A stretch of DNA of 27,866 nt from a virus, in the IMG/VR virus record IMGVR_UViG_3300034062_004184, positions 1 through 27,866 of that record. One strand, given 5' to 3'. Numbering within the stretch: the first letter of the stretch is position 1; each line of letters begins with the position of its first letter. Under the pieces are notes generated by a model that was not told the origin of the DNA, did not search any database, and worked only from the letters and a program-made list of their open reading frames with translations. This document shows, piece after piece, positions 7,560 to 15,216 of the stretch. A program made the position numbers and the translations under genes.

Positions 7560-8021
7560 GTTGTTCCATAGATAAAGATTAGCGGCATTTTGAGCATTAT
7601 TAACGCCTGCGGTTGGTGGTCCTATTTCGGCATAATATGATCCTGTCCATTGATATAGTCTACTGGTATCAGATGCTAAATAATAAGAGTTGGTTGAACC
7701 AGTAGCTGGAAAGCTAGCTGTTGTAGCATAACTTATTATAACCGTACTATCAACTGTATAATTGCCAGAACTAGAGCTAATGCTAATTCCAGAACCAGCA
7801 GTTATATTGGTCACTGGTAATAGTCCACTAACTGAAGAGTTAAAATCTGTAATATTTGAAGATGAGTGAGTATGCCCACTAACACTAACATTAACACTAT
7901 TAACTTGTAGTGAATTTATAAAATTACCACTAGTAACAGACAATAACCCACTAACAGAGGTATTAACTCCGCTAATGCTTATGTTTCGTGCTAGTAGTGA
8001 ATTATTATATGCTTTTGTCAT
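7551..8021 (-). CDS. Short tail fibre protein with GHTH/DFNSSVSGLLP module
   Basis: 156-aa protein made of short S/V/N-rich beta repeats (SISGVNTSVSGLLSVTSG). The block VSGHTHSSSNITDFNSSVS with GLLPVTNITAGSGI is nearly the same as LPGHTHSSSAITDFNSSVS with GLLPVKNIVAGTNI in the 594-aa fibre. The C-terminal YYLASDTSRLYQWTGSYYAE is a fibre-end motif. It looks like a reduced fibre built from the same modules, either a separate short fibre or a remnant produced by duplication and deletion. The start at ATG 8019-8021 has only a weak AAGAAA upstream. GHTH histidines in fibres can bind metal, but this is unproven here. Confidence 0.55.
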   Translation of the reverse strand: MTKAYNNSLLARNISISGVNTSVSGLLSVTSGNFINSLQVNSVNVSVSGHTHSSSNITDFNSSVSGLLPVTNITAGSGISISSSSGNYTVDSTVIISYATTASFPATGSTNSYYLASDTSRLYQWTGSYYAEIGPPTAGVNNAQNAANLYLWNNFK

Positions 8022-8067
8022 ATGTTATTATTTCTTAAGTTGTAATATCGTATGGTTTTGTGATATG

Positions 8068-8355
8068 TTATCTGTTTGCAAATGTGGTAATAGTTGGCGT
8101 GAATGTTGCCGTCGGGAATGGGTGCGGCGGCACGAATACGTCTGCCTGCGGATCGTAAGAAAACCCAATGCCAGCGAATTGTCTGCGAATGCTGCCGCTG
8201 TAGCTTGTCTGTATCCATCTTCCGCCAAGCAAAGACTGACAGAACGAGATGCCCTTGGCCTCGCTTTCGACGCCGTTGTCGAGCAGTTCCGCGTTGTTAA
8301 CAACGATCACCTGTGTGACGATGTTGTTGTCGTCGAGTTGTGCAAAATGTGCCAT
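8068..8355 (-). CDS. MAH-type fibre-associated protein, paralogue 2
   Basis: 95-aa homologue of the 104-aa product at 5034-5348 (shared MAHxAxLDxNNIVTxVIV, TSY, AGIGF/Y, FVPPxP). It has the insertion ELLDNGVESEAKGISFC, close to the version I recall from cyanophage relatives. ATG overlaps the stop of the 511-aa adhesin gene (TAATG), so the two are co-translated. Its codons are clearly GC-rich, like the adjacent half of that adhesin and unlike paralogue 1. The pair was therefore probably acquired together from another phage. Likely a partner of the adhesin; mechanism unknown. Confidence 0.55.
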   Translation of the reverse strand: MAHFAQLDDNNIVTQVIVVNNAELLDNGVESEAKGISFCQSLLGGRWIQTSYSGSIRRQFAGIGFSYDPQADVFVPPHPFPTATFTPTITTFANR

Positions 8356-9890
8356 TAGAATGTGATACTCCCGGTACCAGTGAATGTGTAGATGATGCTT
8401 CCCTCGCTGTTCGTAATCACAGGGCTACCAGTTGTCGCCGTTGCAGCGACTTGCGATTTGATAATCACAACGCCGCCTCCCCCAGCAGTACCTCCATCAC
8501 CGCCCGCACCCTGCCCAGAGTTTGCCGTGCCAGCAGAGCCAACAGAGTTGCTGCCATTGACGGGCGTGACCTGATCCGCCCCCACCGAGATACCAGCGCC
8601 ACCGCCGGAAAAATACCTCGTGCCTGAGTAGAGTACGCCGACGCTGGCTGCTGCCGCAAGCGTACTGTAAGAGCCAACACCGTCACCTCCAGCGCCAGCG
8701 GAGCCGCCGGATGCGTTTCCGCCAGCACTAGCAGCACCACCACCACCGCCGGATGCTCCAGAACCATAAGGCCCAGCGCCGTTGCCTCCGTTGTAACCTT
8801 GACCGTTTGTGCCGCTGCCGCCAAGCGATCTGCTGTCTGTTGTGAAACCGGTTCCGCCGCCGCCGCTGCCTCCGTTTTTGCCTGAGCTATTGCCACCAAA
8901 CGAACCACCACCACCGCCACCAACAGCAACAGCTAACAGGCTAGCGAATGAGGAGTTTGAGCCGTTCGTTCCGGCAGTATTTGAGCCAACGCCCGCGCCG
9001 CCGCCGCCCACCGTCACGATGTATTGTACGCCTGTTGCGTAGGCCACCGCAGACGAATAAACTACGCCGCCACCGCCGCCACCGCCGCCTACAGAAGTGG
9101 CACCGCCGCCACCACCAGCGACAACGAGAACCTCAAGCATACTCCCCGGCGTCACTGCACTACTAGCCGTCGAATATGTTCCAGTACCCACGCCATTGAC
9201 CCCAGCAACACGAAACACATACGATGCTCCATTACTCAGTCCGGTAACAGCCACACTCGTTGAGGTAGAAGCTCCGTCAGAGAATGTTGTCCACGTTGAA
9301 CCAGAATTTGATGAATATTGTACTATATAATCTGTAATCGGCGTCTGACTTAAAACTGCTGGAGCTGTCCAGGATACTGTGGCCTGAGCGTTCCCCTGAC
9401 TAGCCGTCACTCCTGTCGGTGCCGGAGGAAGAAATAAATCCCATCTAGAATCATAACTAGAACCCCCACTACCCCCAGAAGAAACTCCAGAAGCCATAGT
9501 TAAATATTCTAAAACTGTTCCTGATGGAACACTATTATTAAGAGTAACATTAGATCCATCTGTTGCAGAAAAGTCTAGGTCTGATACTAGCTTAACTCCG
9601 TCTTGGAACAAATCTAAATACCCGACAGGATAGCCACCTGACACGGCAAAACTGGTCAATGTTCCTGTTGTGCTTATTATTCCTCTAACTCCAACAGACG
9701 AAGATGATGAACCACCAACACTAGTTGATCCTATTCCACTAAGAGCTACCCAATTTGAAACTCCGTCTCCTATCTTAAGAATACTATTTGTTAAATCGTA
9801 GCCGGGCTCACCACTAGCTAATACTGGATTGACCGAAGTCCATGCTGAAGATGTTCCTTTGCGAAATGTTATTAAATCATTAACAGCCAT
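8355..9890 (-). CDS. Chimeric adhesin: Mtd-like N-terminus, FN3, polyglycine domain
   Basis: 511-aa protein with three parts. Residues 1-50 (ITFRKGTSSAWTSVNPVL ... GEPGYD ... LKIGDGVSNW) match the N-terminal domain of the Mtd-type fibre family, also seen in the 594-aa fibre. Residues about 155-250 are one fibronectin type III domain (PAPTGVTASQGNAQATVSW ... DYIVQYSS ... YVFRVAGVNG). Residues 252-460 are polyglycine, opening MLEVLVVAGGGGG, and the protein ends IIYTFTGTGSITF. The N-terminus would attach to the virion and the glycine-rich part would bind the receptor (inference). DNA for FN3 plus polyglycine is GC-rich while the 5' part is AT-rich, a sign of domain exchange near position 9420. 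Confidence 0.65.
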   Translation of the reverse strand: MAVNDLITFRKGTSSAWTSVNPVLASGEPGYDLTNSILKIGDGVSNWVALSGIGSTSVGGSSSSSVGVRGIISTTGTLTSFAVSGGYPVGYLDLFQDGVKLVSDLDFSATDGSNVTLNNSVPSGTVLEYLTMASGVSSGGSGGSSYDSRWDLFLPPAPTGVTASQGNAQATVSWTAPAVLSQTPITDYIVQYSSNSGSTWTTFSDGASTSTSVAVTGLSNGASYVFRVAGVNGVGTGTYSTASSAVTPGSMLEVLVVAGGGGGATSVGGGGGGGGVVYSSAVAYATGVQYIVTVGGGGAGVGSNTAGTNGSNSSFASLLAVAVGGGGGGSFGGNSSGKNGGSGGGGTGFTTDSRSLGGSGTNGQGYNGGNGAGPYGSGASGGGGGAASAGGNASGGSAGAGGDGVGSYSTLAAAASVGVLYSGTRYFSGGGAGISVGADQVTPVNGSNSVGSAGTANSGQGAGGDGGTAGGGGVVIIKSQVAATATTGSPVITNSEGSIIYTFTGTGSITF

Positions 9891-9935
9891 TTTTACTTAT
9901 ATCCTGGATGTTCCGTAGAGCGATTATAATAATAA

Positions 9936-9948
9936 TATATACACCTCA
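9936..9948 (-). promoter_or_regulatory. AGGTGTAT motif, copy 2 (upstream of 511-aa adhesin)
   Basis: Minus-strand TGAGGTGTATATA in the 95-nt gap, about 45 nt before the adhesin ATG. It is followed by an AT-rich stretch with TATAAT at 9924-9929 (minus strand). It shares AGGTGTAT with the gaps at 4991 and 13576. Candidate phage promoter. Confidence 0.4.
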
Positions 9949-9985
9949 AGGCAAGTTTAACAAAATATCAAACTGATTAATAATA

Positions 9986-11014
9986 TTATGGAATAAAATT
10001 ATCATCAATTATAGAATTTCCAGAAACATAACCATCATCATATGATACATTATTAGCTGTAAAATTAGAAATAATAGAAGATGCCGTTCCCGCACTCATT
10101 CCCTCAATAGTAGCTCCATTATTAACAAGATTAGCTAAGTGATGATCAATAGTTCCATGAGTTTCGAAAATTGTCAAACTTCCTTCGATCCCTTCTTCAA
10201 CATCTCCAAGCACACTTTGATCCCATACTGATACTGATTCATTTGTTGATTCGTCTGTTAAATCATCTAAAATATCAGATTCTTCTATTTGTGCGACGTT
10301 TATTGTTTCTAGATCTTCATCTGATAATATTATATCTTGAACACGAAACATATCATTAGAGTTTTCATCTATTGACAATCCACCTACGGATGTCTCAAAG
10401 CTAGCTCTTGTTAAGCCATAAGTTTGTCCTGCCTCTCCGTATCCGTCCCATGTTCTTCCATCTTTTCCAACCCAAAAACCACCTGAATCAGCTACTTTTC
10501 TTAAGATCATTGTTAGTGCGCCGCCAAGTTTTGTAATATTATATATTGTATTCCATTTCATCTCAAAGTTTAAATATGATAATGCTCCAGTACCAACTTT
10601 TATTATAGAAATAGTGATTGGTCCAATAGTGGTATATGCAGTATTGTTGAAGGTTCTTGTAACATTATTATGAACGATTCTAAAACTTTCTATTGCTTTT
10701 GCCGTTTTCCAATTTTTAACAGTGTAGTATACCTTGAGCTTCATTAAGCGTGTTTCAACATCTAGCAAAAGTAATTCTGTGCCGCCAGACCCTACTTTAT
10801 TATCTCCCCATTTTGCTAAAAACTTTCCAGACGAGTAGTTATTTGGATTAAGAGTTTGGGCCTGTCTAATATACAGGTGTGGGTCACCCCACCCTCCCAC
10901 ATTCATAGCAGCTAATTTTTTAATATTGTCTTGTTGTCTAACTACGAGTCTATTTGTAGCACGACTAATGAATAATTTACCATTACTGTTACCGAAGCCA
11001 AAAAAAGCTCTCAT
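9986..11014 (-). CDS. Virion protein with von Willebrand D-like motif
   Basis: 342-aa protein. Residues 41-47 are GWGDPHL, the hallmark of von Willebrand factor type D domains (WGDPHxxTFDG), followed by beta-type sequence (GGTELLLLDVETRLMKLKVYY, TVKNWKTAKAIESFRIVHNN). The usual TFDG and the disulphide cysteines are absent, so the resemblance may be partial. Residues about 225-280 are very acidic (DEDLETINVAQIEESDILDD), followed by a low-complexity end with SIIDDNFIP. Between adhesin genes, a role in virion surface binding is likely. AAGGAAAA lies before ATG. The first half is family-suggestive; the second half is unrecognised. Confidence 0.5.
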   Translation of the reverse strand: MRAFFGFGNSNGKLFISRATNRLVVRQQDNIKKLAAMNVGGWGDPHLYIRQAQTLNPNNYSSGKFLAKWGDNKVGSGGTELLLLDVETRLMKLKVYYTVKNWKTAKAIESFRIVHNNVTRTFNNTAYTTIGPITISIIKVGTGALSYLNFEMKWNTIYNITKLGGALTMILRKVADSGGFWVGKDGRTWDGYGEAGQTYGLTRASFETSVGGLSIDENSNDMFRVQDIILSDEDLETINVAQIEESDILDDLTDESTNESVSVWDQSVLGDVEEGIEGSLTIFETHGTIDHHLANLVNNGATIEGMSAGTASSIISNFTANNVSYDDGYVSGNSIIDDNFIP

Positions 11015-11041
11015 TGTGTTTTCCTTTTTTTTATGAAAATA

Positions 11042-12826
11042 TTATGGTGTGCCGCCATCAATGACGCAGTAATATAGTGTTGTTGGATTAGCTGCGCTAA
11101 CTCCGCTAATGCTTGTTAGTCCGGCGAGAGTAGACGTTGTTGTTCCAAGAGATACTGATGTAGAGCCTATTGTAACCGAACTATTAAGAAGCTTATTATT
11201 AGCTATACTTCCAGCCAACATGGTATTTGTTACTGTACCAGTATCTGATGTATAAACACCGCTAGTTACTGTACTGGCATTACCACTTAAATTAGCGGTA
11301 ATAGTTCCCGCACTAAAATTGCCGCTAGCATCACGGGATACAATAGCCAAAGTAGTATTGCTGTCTGTTGCTGTTGTTGCACTATTGCTAACTTTGCCAC
11401 TTGAACTAATTGTAGCTAGTTTGCTATCAGCAATAGCTGCGGAGCTGGATATGTCTCCATTTACAATACTATTAGATAGACTTAACTTACTGTATGCAAT
11501 AGCAGCGGCACTATTAATGTCTGCATCAACAATGGTGTTGTTAGCAATCATGGTACTAGTAACAGTACCAGTATCTGTTGTATAAACGCCATTTGTAACA
11601 GTACTAGCATTGCCGTTCAATGATCCAATAAAATTACCACTAGTATAAATATCTCCACCAGTAAATTCCCACCTATTAGCTGATGTATTCCAAACAACTG
11701 ACTTTGTGTCAGTCCCTGTATAAACTTCCATACCTCCGGTATTCAAGCCACTAGTATTAACTCTGATAATGTTATCACCAATTTCTACAGTAGTACTGTT
11801 AACTGTAGTAGTTGTCCCTTGAACAATAAGATCTCCACCAACTGTAATGTTTCCGGTGGTTGCTAAATTATTAATACCAACAATACTACGGGTACTATTA
11901 AGTACTAAAGCTCTGCTTGCAGAAGCTGTACCAGCAACAACTCCGGACAGATATGTTAGTTCAGCTAGTGTTGCTCTTGTAGAAGCGTCTGTTATATTAT
12001 TCCAGGTGTGAGTATGTCCAACAAAAGATACTCCAGTAGTATCGATAAACATAGCATCATTAATAGAATCATAAGTTAAAGCAATACCAGTTCTTCCAAT
12101 TACCTGAGTGGTAGCAACACTTCCAAGATCGGTAACTAAAGAACTTGGGATTCCAGTTACGCTAATAGTTTGAACACCAGCATTATTAACTATGCCAATG
12201 CCAGATCCTTGAGATAAACTCTTAACATTTAATAAACCACTTACCGAGGAATTAAAATCTCCAATATAAGAACTAGTTAATCCAGTAACTGAGATGGTTT
12301 CTACCTTACTAGTATCATCATAACTTGCTCTAATACCACTTACCCCAGTTATGGTAGCTCCTATAACATCTTTAACTGTATTAGCATCTAATCCATTAGT
12401 AGATATTGTGAATGTTCCATTGTTTCCACTTACAGCAATATTAGTGCCAGCCACAATATTTTTTACTGGTAATAAGCCACTAACACTACTATTAAAATCA
12501 GTAATTGCAGAAGATGAATGAGTATGGCCGGGAAGGGAAACTCCAGTAACAGATATGGTTAAGGCATTTGTTGAATCACTGTAAGACTTTTCAATATTAG
12601 AACCAGCGACCAATAGATCATTAACTCTATCGTCTACCAATTCATTTAATTCAGAAGGTAAAACAGCTGCGTAAGCCAAAGAATTCCAGGCTGTTGTACC
12701 GTCTCCTATCTTGAATTTTTTATTGTCTGTTTCATAGCCTACTTCTCCAGCACTTAAAATAGGATTGACTGCGACCCAGTCTGTTGCTATACTTCTACGA
12801 AACTGAATTTTAGTTTGAACTGGCAT
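11042..12826 (-). CDS. Long tail fibre with Mtd-like N-terminus and repeats
   Basis: 594-aa protein. Residues 1-55 (IQFRRSIATDWVAVNPIL ... GEVGYETDNKKFKIGDGTTAW) are the Mtd-N-type attachment domain shared with the 511-aa adhesin. The body consists of imperfect repeats: GHTH-SSAITDFNSSVSGLL blocks, SIVG..., LSGNASTVTSGVYTSDTGTV and a second copy NASTVTNGVYTTDTGTV, and A-I-A-(Y/D)SKL pairs. Such repeats form trimeric beta-fibres. It ends DGGTP, like the DCGTP end of the neighbouring 87-aa protein. GGAG lies 8 nt before ATG. No chaperone or protease domain at the C-terminus is evident. Function as a host-recognition fibre is well supported by composition and context. Confidence 0.7.
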   Translation of the reverse strand: MPVQTKIQFRRSIATDWVAVNPILSAGEVGYETDNKKFKIGDGTTAWNSLAYAAVLPSELNELVDDRVNDLLVAGSNIEKSYSDSTNALTISVTGVSLPGHTHSSSAITDFNSSVSGLLPVKNIVAGTNIAVSGNNGTFTISTNGLDANTVKDVIGATITGVSGIRASYDDTSKVETISVTGLTSSYIGDFNSSVSGLLNVKSLSQGSGIGIVNNAGVQTISVTGIPSSLVTDLGSVATTQVIGRTGIALTYDSINDAMFIDTTGVSFVGHTHTWNNITDASTRATLAELTYLSGVVAGTASASRALVLNSTRSIVGINNLATTGNITVGGDLIVQGTTTTVNSTTVEIGDNIIRVNTSGLNTGGMEVYTGTDTKSVVWNTSANRWEFTGGDIYTSGNFIGSLNGNASTVTNGVYTTDTGTVTSTMIANNTIVDADINSAAAIAYSKLSLSNSIVNGDISSSAAIADSKLATISSSGKVSNSATTATDSNTTLAIVSRDASGNFSAGTITANLSGNASTVTSGVYTSDTGTVTNTMLAGSIANNKLLNSSVTIGSTSVSLGTTTSTLAGLTSISGVSAANPTTLYYCVIDGGTP

Positions 12827-12848
12827 TATAAATCTCCATTAAAATATT

Positions 12849-13112
12849 TTAGGGTGTTCCACAGTCGAATTGGTATGAGTCTAAGTAATCGTCTAATCCA
12901 CTAATTCTATAAACAGATAAATTTCCAATAATTTTATTCATAGGGTAGGAATCTGGTAGATCACTAAGTAGAATCTTTTCAGTATTGATAACATCAACAT
13001 TATACGTTTCGTATCTTTCTATTTCTAGATTATTAATATTTTCAATATAACTAGTTTCTATCTCAATAATGTTATTCTCTGTATCTACAATTTCAACAAT
13101 AAAATCACTCAT
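12849..13112 (-). CDS. Small acidic protein next to the long fibre
   Basis: 87-aa acidic protein rich in I, N and E (VDTENNIIEIETSYIENINN), followed by LLSDLPDSYPMNKIIGNLS and the tail LDDYLDSYQFDCGTP. The middle YNVDVINTEKILLSDLP is familiar from short proteins located ahead of phage fibre genes, but no function is known to me. Its ATG overlaps the stop of the Ig-like gene (ATGA) and the gene is 22 nt ahead of the fibre gene. It may be a fibre chaperone or an adaptor between fibre and head/tail. This is a guess from position. Confidence 0.5.
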   Translation of the reverse strand: MSDFIVEIVDTENNIIEIETSYIENINNLEIERYETYNVDVINTEKILLSDLPDSYPMNKIIGNLSVYRISGLDDYLDSYQFDCGTP

Positions 13113-13516
13113 ATGTTACAGTCTAAGTTGGAAGTATTTTGACTAAATCTCTTAACAACAGTAACTGTACCAAATACAATCCTAGTAATATATTTACCTC
13201 CACCACCAGCATATAAATCATCTGGAGATCGTAGTTCCAGATCATATTTAGCCGTGTTGAAGATAAATCCATTAGTAGTTGAGGCGGGAATTAGCAAAGT
13301 AAGTTTTCCATTTAAATCATCTATTGTAAATTTATATACACTATAGTCAGTATTTTCAGAATGAAACGCTTGGGTGGCATTCAAGTTAGTTCTCCAAGTA
13401 AGTCTAGCACACCAGTTTGTTAAATTGATGGGGGTTCCATTCTGGTTTTTGTATATCCAGGATATTTTAAATGATGTTCCCTGTTCTATAGCAAAGTCAT
13501 ATTTGGCTGCTGCCAT
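13109..13516 (-). CDS. Ig-like/BppU-N-like virion protein, paralogue 2
   Basis: 135-aa protein, MAAAKYDFAIEQGTSFKISW, then NGTPINLTNWCARLTW, STTNGFIFNTAKYDLELRSP and DDLYAGGGGKYI. It aligns along its length with the 145-aa protein at 3983-4420, more loosely at the C-terminus. The start Y-D-F-x-I-x-Q-G resembles BppU N-terminal-like domains of many phages. It is the first gene of the adhesin cassette in transcription order, 60 nt behind the AGGTGTAT element at 13576-13589. The paralogues stand on either side of the adhesin cassette. Likely a structural adaptor; not demonstrated. Confidence 0.55.
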   Translation of the reverse strand: MAAAKYDFAIEQGTSFKISWIYKNQNGTPINLTNWCARLTWRTNLNATQAFHSENTDYSVYKFTIDDLNGKLTLLIPASTTNGFIFNTAKYDLELRSPDDLYAGGGGKYITRIVFGTVTVVKRFSQNTSNLDCNI

Positions 13517-13575
13517 TAGTTTATGCCCTTAAGGATAGGATATTCTAAGCTATTAAAATAGAGTAGGATATAAAG

Positions 13576-13589
13576 TATTATACACCTAA
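13576..13589 (-). promoter_or_regulatory. AGGTGTAT motif, copy 3 (upstream of adhesin cassette)
   Basis: Minus-strand TTAGGTGTATAATA, 60 nt before the first gene of the adhesin cassette and just after the terminator of the capsid gene. It includes TGTATAAT, which alone would pass for a -10 box; no TTGACA-like hexamer is seen at the right distance. Confidence 0.45.
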
Positions 13590-13656
13590 GTCTTCGTTGT
13601 CTGTTTAGCTTGTCTACAAAAACAAATCTGTATATTCTCGATAGTGGTGAAATAAA

Positions 13657-13682
13657 AAGAGCCACCGGTTAAGGCAGCTCTT
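13657..13682 (-). terminator. Intrinsic terminator after major capsid gene
   Basis: AAGAGC and GCTCTT arms close a loop that can pair further (GCC/GGT). On the minus strand it is followed directly by a TTTTTATTT tract. It lies 37 nt past the capsid stop codon, so it should end or reduce head-gene transcription before the adhesin genes. A T-rich tract also follows on the plus strand. Confidence 0.65.
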
Positions 13683-13718
13683 CTTATTTTTAATAATAGT
13701 CTTAAGACTGTTATAGTA

Positions 13719-14732
13719 TTATAGAGAACCTAGTATAACTCTTCTATTGTCTAGAACAGCAAAGCCTTGTTCAGCCCAACCATAAAAGCCAGCTCTCTTT
13801 TGACGATGTAGTGTGTCATCTTCAAAAATTTGAACTTCTTCACGGACTGGCATTATAAAGCTATCTCTCTTACGAAGATCTAGGCCAACAACCACTTCGT
13901 TATCACTACCTGGAAGTGTGCCATTAAGAACACTGGAGTAGAAGAGTTGATACTCTTGACCTTCTCCTAGTTCGTCTAGATCATGAAGATTGATACCGAA
14001 TACTCTGTTGATGGCTCCATCACCAGCAGTGTAGATTTCTCTACGTGTAACTTCGTCAACTTGGTCAATACCCCAATTACGAATATCTTCCATTGACTCT
14101 GGAGAAACATAAAGATCTGTTAACATGCCTCTATTGTTACTAGCAGAGTTACCTCCGCCGTTACGACGCATAACAGTCTTCATAAGACTTACTAGTCTCT
14201 TGGTGAACTGGCCAGAAGCAGCATCGCTATCATAGACAACAATGTTGCGATCAACGCCAGCAGCAAGCAATGTATGCCAGCCATCATCGTTCATCTTCTT
14301 GACGAAAGAACTTTCAAGAACTTCCATTGCACGACCAACTACGTCCCAGCGAGCATCACGAGCATACTTTAGAAGATAATCGATACTAGCACCGATATCA
14401 AAAGTAGGAACCATGACGTAATCGCCTTCAACATGGCGTTCTGGAACATAGCCGTGGTTAGGAACAGTATAGGCAACAAAGTCCTTTTCTGTACCTGGGG
14501 CTAGAAAATCTAGTGGGAATTCTGGAGTGGCACTTTGAGCTAAACGAATTGGCTCGAAGATACCGTCTAGAATATCTCCACTTAACAAACCCTTACGGAG
14601 AGGAAGTTCTAAGGCCTTTGCAAACTCAGCATTGGCAGCTAAAGATACCTCTCTGTTTGGAGAGCCAGAACGGATCAAAAGATCTGTAAGTTCTGGTGTT
14701 GGTTGGAAAGCTTTGCTATTAACTGATGACAT
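13719..14732 (-). CDS. Major capsid protein, HK97-like fold
   Basis: 337-aa protein, start MSSVNSKAFQPTPELTDLLI, with FLAPGTEKDFVAYTVPNHGY, PTFDIGASIDYLLKYARDAR and a C-terminal ERREVQ-like beta region (MPVREEVQIFEDDTLHRQKR, AGFYGWAEQGFAVLDNRRV). Ending in a YGWAEQGFAVLDNRRV-type strand is typical of HK97-fold capsid proteins in this kind of phage. The gene directly follows the decoration and protease/scaffold genes, the standard order. GGGAG precedes ATG and the downstream terminator at 13657-13682 fits strong, separate expression. Codons look more optimised than in neighbouring genes, as expected for the most abundant protein. Confidence 0.8.
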   Translation of the reverse strand: MSSVNSKAFQPTPELTDLLIRSGSPNREVSLAANAEFAKALELPLRKGLLSGDILDGIFEPIRLAQSATPEFPLDFLAPGTEKDFVAYTVPNHGYVPERHVEGDYVMVPTFDIGASIDYLLKYARDARWDVVGRAMEVLESSFVKKMNDDGWHTLLAAGVDRNIVVYDSDAASGQFTKRLVSLMKTVMRRNGGGNSASNNRGMLTDLYVSPESMEDIRNWGIDQVDEVTRREIYTAGDGAINRVFGINLHDLDELGEGQEYQLFYSSVLNGTLPGSDNEVVVGLDLRKRDSFIMPVREEVQIFEDDTLHRQKRAGFYGWAEQGFAVLDNRRVILGSL

Positions 14733-14757
14733 ATTATATCTCCCTTATTGATAAAAA

Positions 14758-15213
14758 TCAAGTAATATTGACTGAGACTTTAGCATAACCATCTGCACTT
14801 AAGCTGCTCAAGAACTGACCAATCTTCACAGCATTGGTGCTGGATGTTCCAACGAGACCACTGGCGCCAACATAAGCATCAGTACCAGCTGTTGGTGAAA
14901 TGCCGCTTACAAGACGATTTGTTGTTACCTGCCCTTGACGTAGAACAGTAACCTTGCCACCAACCTGAACCTCATCTCGGTGCCAGTTGATATGCTGTCT
15001 GGTTAGGTCATAGTTAACAACGTCGTTCAAGAGAATGCCAAGAGGCTTGGCTCCGCTGGCAGCAGCAGCATAAGCTACTACAGCATTAGCGTCGTCCATG
15101 GCTACGCCAGAACCGCTAGTAACAGCAGATACAACGCCGCCTCTCTCGGCAGTGGTGTTCATGAAAAATGAAATATCTGTTAGTAATTCGATACGATCTG
15201 GTTTAAGAGCCAT
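14758..15213 (-). CDS. Capsid decoration protein
   Basis: 151-aa protein, MALKPDRIELLTDISFFMNT then ERGGVVSAV, AKPLGILLNDVVNYDLTR and KVTVLRQGQVTTNRL. This is the pattern of small head decoration proteins (lambda D-like position) in phages of this kind. It is beta-rich and lacks catalytic motifs. GGGAGAATAA precedes ATG. It lies between the protease/scaffold gene (3-nt gap) and the major capsid gene (25-nt gap). It probably binds the outside of the mature capsid to stabilise it. The placement is strong evidence; the sequence family is recognised only generally. Confidence 0.65.
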   Translation of the reverse strand: MALKPDRIELLTDISFFMNTTAERGGVVSAVTSGSGVAMDDANAVVAYAAAASGAKPLGILLNDVVNYDLTRQHINWHRDEVQVGGKVTVLRQGQVTTNRLVSGISPTAGTDAYVGASGLVGTSSTNAVKIGQFLSSLSADGYAKVSVNIT

Positions 15214-15216
15214 GAG

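Noticed and set aside
5436-9330. Many proline/arginine-rich plus-strand open frames
   Set aside because: They are antisense to glycine-rich adhesin genes; GGN codons read as CC-rich proline codons on the opposite strand. No promoters or ribosome sites support them.
8355-12826. Diversity-generating retroelement, because of Mtd-like N-terminal domains
   Set aside because: No reverse transcriptase, template repeat or adenine-specific variable repeat is visible; the N-terminal domain is common in ordinary fibres.
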